A stretch of DNA of 64,000 bases, from NCBI RefSeq assembly GCF_001680005.1, contig NC_033556.1, forward strand, positions 496,001 through 560,000, in the 5' to 3' direction. Under the pieces are notes generated by a model. That model was not told the DNA's origin, did not search any database, and was given only the letters and a program-made list of their open reading frames with translations. Source of the stretch: Plasmodium coatneyi. Its lineage: Eukaryota > Apicomplexa > Aconoidasida > Haemosporida > Plasmodiidae. Position numbers and translations under genes: made by a program. This document shows, one piece after another, positions 54,973 through 64,000 of the stretch. Every line of letters starts with the position of its first letter. Position 1 is the stretch's first letter.

Positions 54973-56826
54973 ATGTCAGGGGTAAGAACAATATTGAGGG
55001 TTGTCCCTTCCTTCTTTTTTTACTTGCACTATGAACAAAAGTACATATAGTGTGCACATATCTAATATTTTTTATATATGCACGATGTATTAAAATAGGA
55101 AGAATGTGTTAAATACATGAATGTATATACATACATATGTAATTATATATATATACATATATATAAATATATGTGTATGTCCATATATATATTCCACACA
55201 CTCTTCCCCTTCCCCCTCCCCCTTCCTTCCTCGTTCCTCCTTCCTTCCTGTTCCGTCCTCTTTCTTCTTCTTTTTATATGCAACATAGATAATTACACAA
55301 TGTGTGCACATGTAATATTCCACATATATATGCATGGTGTGGTGTGATTGTGATGTATGTGTAAAATAAAATGAGGGAAATGTGAAAAGAATAAATGTAT
55401 ACATATGTTATATGTACATAAGTACATATATAAATATATATATAGCTGCATACTCCACTTCCTCGTCAATTATATATTTACAGGTTACGTTTCCACCAAG
55501 TTTACCTTCGAACAATATATATTATGATAGGTTCATCAAAAATGCTCGGGGCTCCTGTACTGATTATAGGGGAAAACTCACAACACTTGAAACTAATTTA
55601 GGGACTGCATTAAATGAGAAAAATGGATTTTCCGATAAAGGGAAGAACATCATGGATGCCTACTGTAAGGCATCCAAAGAGAAGGAAGAAAAGTCCGATG
55701 ATAATACACCTTGCCTTTTTTTTTATTATTGGTTGGGGGATACATTATATAATGGTCTTACTTGGAAGCACCATTTTCAGAGTAACATAAATTCTATTTG
55801 TAAATTCATAAATGAAGCAGAATGGGAAATTGGATGTAAAATTACTTATAAGGATGAAATTGACTATGGAATTTTCAAACAAAGAAAAGAAATCCATGAC
55901 TATTCCTTCAATTTTAATACCATAGAAAAAGAATTACTTAAAAATGGCCCTATTTGTGAACCAAAGTGGTTAAGTCACCGCAGTGATGTTCTTACAGCCT
56001 GCACTGCTGTAAGTGAGAAGTGCCCAGAGGGAGGTAGTAAAACTACTGATGACCCCTATTGTAAAGAATTCAAAGACAAGTACAATTTTTATTGTGGTAT
56101 GGTAAAAACGTTAGACTCGTACTGCAGAGAAAAATCCAAATTGGAACAACTAACAAAAGAGAAACAAGAGGCAGATGAAGCAACCTCTACAGCACAATCC
56201 GAATTAAGCAACGCTATCCATCAAGCAAATAAAGCCTCTTCTCTTTCTTCTGCTTTTGGTACCTTAGCACTAATGGAATTACCCGCATTGGCATATTTTC
56301 TATATAAGGTAAAAATACAATTATAGTGGCGAAACATAAATAATAGTACTTAATCCTTCCTTCCCTCCTCCTTAGACCCTCATTCACTCCTCCTTAGACC
56401 CTCATTCCCACCTCCTTAGAACCCCCTTTCTTCCTTCCTTAGGCCTCCCTTCCTTACATCCTTAGACCCTCCTTCCTTCCTCCTCCTTAGATCTCCTTTC
56501 TTTCCTTCCTTTTTTTCTTTCAGTATAAACCATGGTCTTCTTGGTTTGGTAAGCATTCTCTAAATGGAAGGAGCGGAAGAAGCACAAGAAAGGGAAGATC
56601 CACCAGGAATGAATTCGACACATTAACGGAAGCCTCAACAGCAGATTCCATACTGGACGCAACAGAAAGTTCAATGGATAATTCCACAGTTGGCTCTTCC
56701 ACGTACACAAGACCGTCTACCAGGGAAAGAGAAGGAAGAGCAGGAAGGGCAAGAACAAGAGCAGGAACAAATAATAATAATAATACACCAGGTCATCGAC
56801 AAAATATAGGTTACGGTCGCATGTAA
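54973..56826 (+). CDS. kir: KIR protein (kir E)
   Basis: Three exons, all phase 0: 54973-54981 (MSG, donor GTAAGA), 55484-56308 (275 codons) and 56524-56826. Exon 2 starts VTFPPSLPSNNIYYDRF, has PIR core CLFFYYWLGDTLYNGL, a helical stretch EQLTKEKQEADEATSTAQSE and a membrane segment ending LAYFLYK. The region SNAIHQANKASSLSSAFGTL is nearly identical to kir C. The tail starts YKPWSSWFGKHSLNGRSGRS, shares its first ten residues with kir C and ends NIGYGRM after an Asn run. Complete, no breaks seen. Confidence 0.93.
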
Positions 56827-57359
56827 CTTGCACAGTGCAACCTGGAAGCGAAAGGGATAGAAGAGAAATGCTTCCTTCCCTTCCTAAGGCAGTCATAAAT
56901 GACCACGAACAGAATTCATACAATGTAGGAAGAGGAATGGCACTTTTCCTTTCTCGCCCTTTTTTCCCTTAAGGGCTAATTTTTTTTTCTTTCTTCTTTT
57001 TATTTTTTATTCCTTTTCTTCACATTTCTTTCTTCTTTTCCCTTCCATGTGCTTGTTTAAATAACTTCATCAAGGAAAAAATACGCCCAACGCGGATGCG
57101 GAAAAAGGTCCTGACATTTTTGAAAAATTATTTATTTTAAAAAACAATAAAATAATTTATGAAGAAAAAAATTTATAACAAAAAAAAATTTAACATATTA
57201 TGGTTCCTTCAATAAAAAAAATTTCCAAACACGTCAAAATGAAGTGAAGGAGGAAACATTTTTTCTTTTCCGACTTATATTGACCACACATCAACGTAAA
57301 CAATTTAATACACAAAACAAAAAAAAAAAAAAAAAGAAAAGAAAAATATTTACTACACC
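56827..57359. other. Intergenic 3'-flank module between kir E and SICAvar
   Basis: Gene-free. Contains the shared 3'-flank sequence (about 57100-57310) and poly-A at 57318-57334. Confidence 0.65.
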
Positions 57360-57836
57360 CTAAACCCGGAATCTGAACTTGGAACCTGTTCCTTAGAAGC
57401 ACCTTCCTTAGGAACATGTTCCTTGGGAACAAAGGTCTTCCTCCGTAAGCCCGAAATCTGAACGTGGAACCTGTTCCTTAGGAACTTCTTCCTAGCAACA
57501 CTTTCCTTAGGAACACCTTCCATAGGAACAAAGTCTTTCTCCCTAAACCCGGAATCTGAACATTGGACCCTGTTTCAAAGGAACTTCTCCCCTAGGAACA
57601 AAGTCTTCTTTCCTAAACACGGAATTTGAACTTGTAACCTGTTCCTTAGGAAGAACGTCTTCCTTCCCTAAACCCGGAATCTGAACTTGGATCATCTACC
57701 TTAGGAAAAAAGTCTTCCTCCCTAAACCCTAAACCTGCAACTTTGAACTCGTTCCTTACGAACATCAACCCTAAACCGTAAATCTGAACTTTGAACCTGT
57801 TCCTTAGGAACACCTCCCTTTGGAACAAAGTCCTTC
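57360..57836 (-). repeat. SICAvar tail repeats continuing past the stop codon
   Basis: About nine further 54-base-type units (complement of CCTAAACCCGGAATCTGAAC and TTCCTTAGGAAC) follow the stop at 57837. They code for the KEQVPSSDSGFREEDF pattern only piecewise and in mixed frames. They show that the repeat array is longer than the coding tail, as in the left SICAvar gene. Confidence 0.85.
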
Positions 57837-60805
57837 TTACCTAAACCCGGAATCTGAACTTGCAACCTGTTCCTTAAAAACATCTTCCTTAAGAACAAAG
57901 TCTTCATCCCTAAACCCGAAATCTGAGCTTGGAACTTCTTCCTTAGGAACCTTTTCTTCCTTTATGAATTCGCTTCCCATATACTCTTGAACCAAAATTT
58001 CAAAAAAGTCTTCCTTCGTCGAATGCAGCTTGCCTTTTTGACATTCGTCTAAGACTTCTAAATAGATATCAATAATCATACGGCGACGTACACCACGACG
58101 ACCAGCAGGGCGACGATCAGCACGTTTTTTCCTCCTTTTTTTAGGCGTAGAACGAGGTTTGCGTTTCTTTACTAAGGTACATTCATGTGGACCATCTGGT
58201 CCAATGTGTTGGATGACTTGTTCCTGTAAGGTTGGAGGACCACGTACTTGATGTGCTCTTCTGTAAGGTTTTCTTGTCTTACGAAGCATTCCAATGTACT
58301 GAACAAAAAAAAAAAATGAAAAAAGGAAAAAGTAATTTTTAGCGGCTGAATGTATTCTTTTTAGAACCATAATTACTGCTTCACACCCCTAAAATGTGAA
58401 ATCCTACACATACACTCCCTAAAATGTGAAATCCTACACATACACACCCTCAAATGCGAAATCCCCTACACACACACCCTAAAATGCGAAATCCTACATA
58501 CACCCTAAATGCTAAAATTTCTTAACCTAAGTGTGAAATCATACATACACACCCTAAAACAGCGAAATACCGGGCCACATTTGTTGCTCTTGTACCCTAA
58601 AACATCTAAACATCAGGCCATATTGTTCTTCTTACACCCTAAATCCTTAACCACGATTGTGAAATCCTACACATACAACCCCTAAAATGCGAAATCCTAC
58701 ACTCATACCCCCTAAAATGCGAAATCCTACACATACACACCCTAAAATGCGAAATCCAATACACACACCCCACGCACTCATTCATTCACCGTAATTTTTT
58801 TTTTCTTCTAAAAATAATTTTTTCTTTTTTACTTATATAAGTGTTTTTTTTTTTTTTTTTTTTTTTCTTATATTAGTGTTCTTCTTTTCATACTTTCCAA
58901 AGGTAGTAAGTCATAGCAGAAATACCAAGCACGGCAGGAGCAAGGGGGAGGTATGAAGTAAGATTAGGGTGGTCTGTCTGCTGACTGAGTGGGGCAGGAA
59001 GAGGTTCAGGTTTATCAGGTTTCTCAGGTTGAGCCGAGGTATTTGTTGCTGTCCTTGGGGCTTGAGTGTCTGTTCCTGTGCTTGGGGTTTGGGAGTCTGA
59101 AGTTCTCCTGGTGGAATCATCTGTCTCCTTTGTTTGTATTTCACCTGAAGAAGCAGGAGTAGATTTCGCGGTAGATTGTTCATCTAGGAGTTTTTTAAGA
59201 TCAGAACAACGAAGTTGTCCGTCCATCTTATGTTGTCCTTCCGATACAGTAATGCCCCCGCCTTGTTCAGTCCTTACAGTAGATTTCGAGTTACGTGCGT
59301 TGTCATCAATGCAGCCCATATCATGTTCTTCCTTATCTTTCTTACCTGCTTTCGATGATGGGCCACTGGGTGGTGCTGGTGGACATATGTTAGTTATTGC
59401 AGACAGAGCTTCCTTTACTTTTGAATCCTTGTTCGTGTCTGGGTCCAGCTTCTCATCCACTTCTTTCTTCATATTATCCCTTTTTCCTTGTTTGCACATC
59501 ACACCCGTTGACCACAGACTTCCATCCACTTTTAAGGGGCAACTTAGATTTTTTTGCCTTGTACATTGAAAACAGTTAGGATCACTCTTCTGCGTACACA
59601 AATCTGTATAGACACTTTTCCCCTTTGTAAACGCCTGCTGTACGGTACTTTCACCTATACACTTTTGTTCAGCCAATTTATCTGCGAATGCATTTAATAA
59701 GACACAAGACATGGTTTGATTAAATTGTTGATTATGAACTGCCTTCCTTTTTTCCTTCTCTACCTGTTCCGGCTTTTTCTTCTTATCTTCATTTACTTCT
59801 TTCTTCTTAATTTTATATATATGTTCTAACCCTGCTGTAATAAGTTTACATGCCTCCCTTTTTGCACTACCTACATCACCGACTTTATCGCAATACTTCT
59901 CCATGTCCCCATTCTTATTAGTCATAGCCTTAGACAGTTCGGTCAATACTCTTCCGACGTCACCCTTCCCCCAATATGCACACTATGCACAAAAAAAAAA
60001 GAAAAAAAAAGAAAAAAGAAAAGAGAAGAATGAAATATATATATTTACACATTTTAAATTGTGTGTATGAATTATGATCGTCCTCCCTGAACATATTTAT
60101 AGGGCACAGAGTCCACTGAAATGACGTTGAATACAGTAATTATTAATACTTCTTACCCAGTTTTGTGTTGACTTTCCCTGTTTTCGGTCTTTAAACCAAT
60201 TTACTGTTACACATTGTACACGTGCACATAAGGAAATATCATTATTTATAGTATTTATAGTATTTAGAACTTTCTGTGTTTCCACATTCTTCCCCTTATC
60301 ATTGAACATTTCATCCACTTTGTTTTTTATATCGTCATTCCCTTCTTCCTGGCACTTCACACCCTTCGCCCACAACGTTTGATCCACATTTAGTGTGCAC
60401 TTTAGATCTTTCTGCCTTGTACATTCAACACACTTAGTATCACCCTTCTTCTGACACTCAGATACCAAAAGTTGACTTCCAGCTTTAAAGGCGTGTGTCA
60501 CGCCTGCATTTGGTGTGCAAGGCGACAGCTGTTCCAATCTGTCTGCGAATGCGTTGAGGAAGACGCATGACATAGTCTGTTCAAATTGTTGGTTGTTCAG
60601 AGCCATCTGTGTCGTCTTGGCCTTTCCCTTTTGAATGTCATAAATGTGTTTTAAACCCCTAACAATAAGATTACATGCTTTTTTGTTTACCCCTTCCATG
60701 GTACTACACAGGTTACTATCAGTTCCGTCACCCTTGGTCATAGCTTCAGACAAATTCTTCAATTTATTCATGGTATCCGGATCCCAAAATACACACTACA
60801 CAAGA

Positions 60806-60837
<32 letters not shown>

Positions 60838-63800
60838 ATATATGTGTATATTCCATGTGCATGTGCACATATAGGGTCTATGGGATGTTCCTCTTTCCTT
60901 TTTTTTTTTTTTCTTTAATTATGTATGAAGTGCATTGTCCATTAAAGTATCCTCCATTCCAGTGAACAATATATTGTTCCATCCTTACCCAGTTCTGTGT
61001 TGTATATCCGCCTATTCGGTCCCTAAACCAATTCTCTGTTACACACCTCATACGTTCACATAAGTCTTTCTCCTTGTTGCAGTCTTCGCCTGTAGAAAGA
61101 AGAGAATGGAAAGGTATTAATTGTTATGGGGATGATAGTAAAATGGTAGGGTAGGTTCGCTGTTAGGGGTGGAAGGAAGGGTTGTTAGGTGGATGGTGGT
61201 AGGTGGGTTGTTGTTAGGAGGTAGGGTGGAAGGGAGGTTGTTAGGGGTGGTGGATGGAAGGAAGGTGGGTTGTTGTTAGGAGGTAGGGTGGAAGGAAGGT
61301 GGGTTGTTGTTAGGAGGTAGGGTGGAAGGGAGGTGGGTTGTTGTTAGGAGGTAGGATGGTAGGTGCGTTGTTAGTTGTTGTAAGTCTGCTTACATATTTT
61401 GTCGAAGGTTTTTTTTATTTCTGGATCGTCTCTGTTGAGCAGTTCATCCACTCTGGTCTTTACATTGTATTTGTTTGCGCCTTCTCGTATTTCACAATTT
61501 ATGATACGTTCCCTAGTACATTTAACACAATCATTACTCTTACCATCCTGACGCTTATGCAAACACCATTGATCCATCCTTGTATTTGCTCTATTAAATA
61601 TTTCCTCTATTTCTTTTTCAATAATATTGCATCCCTGCTCTTCCGATTTTTTGATTAACTTATCTGCATAAGCATTTAGGAGGAAGCAGGACATAGTTCT
61701 CTTAAATAACTGCTTGTCCTTAGCGTTCCCCCCATCGCTCCTTTCTTCTTCTTTAATTTCATAAATATGCTTTAGACCTGCAGTAATTAACTTACAAACC
61801 TTTTTGTGGAGTCCCCTAATTGGACTACTACCATCAGAACTCTTACATAACCCTTCTTTATCCTCAGTATTTCCCGACAGAGCTCTAGCAAGATCTGTGA
61901 CCCTACTATTAATATCATCTCTTATATTATCCTATTCAAAGCAGAAATGGCAAATATATATATACCATGAGTATGCAAGACATGGATGTGTTTATTCTAT
62001 TAACTGCTTTTCCATACAACATGCATCCTTTGGAATATTGTATGTACTAAGTAATACAATTTTCCTCTACCCAGTTAGCATTTTGTTCACTTCCACTTTG
62101 ACTCAATTTCCCTAGTAAGCATGTTACACGTTGGCATAAATTTGTATACTTCCCCTTACAGTCATCACCTACAGGAAGGAAGAAGGAAGAAACATTGAGT
62201 GAATGAGGTAAGGAAGGAGGTATGTATGAATGGATAATAGTAAGGTAGATTCGTTCCTTTCTACTTCCACCTTCCCACTTCTTCCCATTTCTTCCCACTT
62301 CTTCCTACTTTTTCCATTCCTTTCTTCACTTTTTCACACTTTTTCCTCACTTCCCCCTTTTATCATTTTCTTCTTTATTCTTTTATTGTTCTTAGCTACT
62401 TATTCCTTCTCTCTTTCTTTCTCCTTCTTCCTTCCTTCTTTTTTTCTTTATATCCTTGCTCCGGAAGGATAGCGGAAGTCCCGACCCCACCAACCATACT
62501 CCCCCTTGTCTGGTTCTCTTCTCCCCTTATCCAGGTTCCTTGCCCCCTTGTCCAGCTCCATCCCCTTGTCCGGTTATTCCCCTTGTCCAGTTCATCCCCC
62601 TTGTTCAGTTTCCCCTTGTCCGGTACCCTTCCCTCCTTGCTCGATTGGACCTTTTATCCAGTTCACCCAGTTCTTGGTTGGCCGACTTGCGAGGTGTTTC
62701 ATCCATTAAAACTACCCTTTCTTCTGTAAACACCACCCCATAAACCCTTAGCCCTAAACCCGAAATCCGAATTCCTATACCTTCAAACTCTACAACCTGA
62801 AATCCTAAATCCGAATACCTATACCCTTACAGCCCTCTTTCGGACTCCCCTAACACCACCATCCTTCCATCAATCACCCCTAACAATCCTCCTTCCATGA
62901 ACCACGCCTAACAATCTTCCTTGCCCTACCAGCCCAACAATCTAACATCATCTTCCTTCCTTAGACCTCCTTTCTTCCTCCTGAGACCTTCCATTCCTTT
63001 ACTTCCTTCCTTAGATACTTCTTCCTTAGACCGTTCCCTCCTTAGACCCTCCTTCCTTAGGGAAGATATCGTTCCTTTTCCTACCTTGCTTAGATCTTCC
63101 TTTCCTTCCTTCCTTAGACCATCCTTTACTTCCTCCATAGACTCTCCTTTCCTCCACCTTAGACCTCCTTCCTTTCTTCCTTTCTTAGACCCTTTCCTTC
63201 CTTCCTCTTCCTTGGACCACCTTCCTTTCCTTACTTAGACCTTACTTTCTTTCCTCCTTAGACACCTTCCTTCCCTAGACGTGCCTTCCTCCTTCCTTAG
63301 ACCATTTCTTTCCCCTTCGCTTCCTTTTAATCCCTAAACCTTGAACTGTAAACCCTAAACGGTAAAGCCAAAATTTTACACCCGTCTTTCTCTTAGAATT
63401 GTTCTTATCTATTTATTTTTTTCTTTTCTTTTTAAGCTTATGCTTATGTTCTACTTACCTTGTTGTTTTGGTAGGGCATCCTCCATGAATTTATTCACAG
63501 CTTCCTGCACTCTTCCCTTCAATTTCTCATCTATTCTGTCCTCCCTTTGGACATCCTTCCTTCCTGCTCTCTCCGTATCCACTACATGCTTGACCTCCTT
63601 CACTAAATCCTCTAAAGCCTCCTTATTGAACGTTACATCGTTTTCCCCTAGATTTAAGTCTTTCCCATTGGTGACTTCTATTTCTAATTTGTTCAGAGTT
63701 TCTTTCTTAATTTCCTTTTTTTGCTCTGTTTTCCGGCATGCGTCCCCTACCACTTTTATTTTGTGTAAAGTACTATTGCCTGGGTCCACTTTACTTATTC

Positions 63801-64000
63801 CTTTCGTTTGATCTCCCAATCTGCTATATTGATTTACCCATTGCTGAGCTTCATTCCATATGAATCTTCCTCCCCATATGAAATTTTCGACATCCAAATC
63901 CTTACATAATTCATTCCCACCTGAAATACCCTTCTCTTTCCTCATTGTTTCCATACCCTTTTTAACTGTTTCTGCTACTTCGTCGAACTTACAATGTGGT
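57837..64000 (-). CDS. SICAvar: SICAvar variant antigen, 3' part (5' end outside window)
   Basis: Minus-strand spliced gene entering from the right edge. Exons, all with matching phases: 64000-63459, 62168-62071, 61931-61394, 61089-60989, 60795-60157, 59982-58894 and 58298-57837. SICA proteins are red-cell-surface variant antigens. The first visible exon has the SICA pattern GGRFIWNEAQQWVNQYSRLG and STLHKIKVVGDACRKT. Long exons carry CVLLNAFADKL or CFLLNAYADKL and C-x2-CTR modules. Short exons read LCERMRCVTENWF or LCQRVTCLLG. The stalk/membrane exon ends LGISAMTYYLWK. The cytoplasmic exon starts YIGMLRKTRKPYRRAHQVRG and ends FKEQVASSDSGFR. Exon 60795-60157 again combines a module and its LCARVQC tail without an intron, as in the left gene. 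No break was seen. Confidence 0.94.
58380..58785 (-). repeat. CCCTAAAATGCGAAATCCTA repeats in last SICAvar intron
   Basis: About a dozen copies of the unit (reverse complement of the one at 4796-4945) between the membrane and cytoplasmic exons, with ACACATACAC spacers. Two copies are interrupted by a GGCCACATTTGTTGCTCTTG-type word. Confidence 0.92.
61140..61378 (+). repeat. G-rich minisatellite in SICAvar intron
   Basis: Units of GGGTTGTTGTTAGGAGGTAG and GGGTGGAAGGAAGGT, 5-6 copies, in the intron between exons 61394 and 61089. Related to the blocks at 41265-41510 and 42835-43010. Confidence 0.88.
62490..63370. repeat. Mixed minisatellites in large SICAvar intron
   Basis: The intron 62169-63458 holds CCCCTTGTCCGGTT units (62500-62690), a telomere-like patch (CCCTAAACCC, 62740-62760) and CCTTCCTTAGACC units (62950-63310). 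CCGGACAAAGGGGG units also occur in a left SICAvar intron (1630-1700). Confidence 0.88.

Noticed and set aside
62921..63238. Ser/Pro/Leu/Phe-rich 105-residue ORF
   Set aside because: Translation of CCTTCCTTAGACC minisatellite inside a SICAvar intron.

Overview
The window looks like a chromosome-internal piece of a simian malaria parasite, most likely Plasmodium knowlesi. A close relative such as P. coatneyi is the main alternative. The reasons are the two variant families present together (SICAvar and kir/PIR), degenerate GGGTTYAGGG repeats far from a chromosome end, moderate AT content with very long poly-A/poly-T tracts, and a KIR protein carrying a short stretch like host CD99. No database search was run. 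All gene models come from reading frames, splice-site consensus and phase matching by eye.

Layout. (1) 1-5408: 3' part of a plus-strand SICAvar gene, with five ectodomain exons, a repeat/stalk/membrane exon and the cytoplasmic exon. Its tail repeats decay out of frame to about 5890. (2) 5.9-12.0 kb: an A-rich repeat field, a divergent four-exon PIR gene on plus (7767-9817) and a kir gene on minus (10521-12022). (3) 13.2-14.55 kb: a long block of telomere-like repeats that grades into a repeat also found in the last introns of both SICAvar genes. (4) 14.7-39.9 kb: an island of core genes. These are a CTP-dependent lipid kinase family membrane protein, an XPA/RAD14 repair protein, a secreted protein of unknown role, ribosomal protein eL34, a small spliced protein, a lysine-rich protein, a USE1-type SNARE, an organellar ribosomal protein L1, an apicoplast-type CDC48 ATPase, a small multispanning membrane protein and a large helical-repeat protein with a mitochondrial-like N-terminus. 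(5) 40.2-43.3 kb: a large imperfect palindrome, G-rich minisatellites and two telomere-like blocks in opposite orientation. (6) 43.3-56.8 kb: a kir pseudogene cut by foreign-looking DNA and four intact three-exon kir genes (B minus, C plus, D minus, E plus), with an orphan SICAvar last exon between C and D. (7) 57.4-64.0 kb: 3' part of a minus-strand SICAvar gene that runs off the right edge.

How the parts work together. SICAvar and KIR products are variant proteins of the infected red cell. Their copies are arranged tail-to-tail and head-to-head around shared 3'-flank and first-intron sequences, telomere-like repeats and minisatellites. This looks like a recombination-prone, silenced neighbourhood. 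The core island has ordinary single-copy housekeeping genes. Its sharp edges, with telomere-like repeats on the left and a palindrome plus opposed telomere-like blocks on the right, are the structurally most interesting parts of the window.
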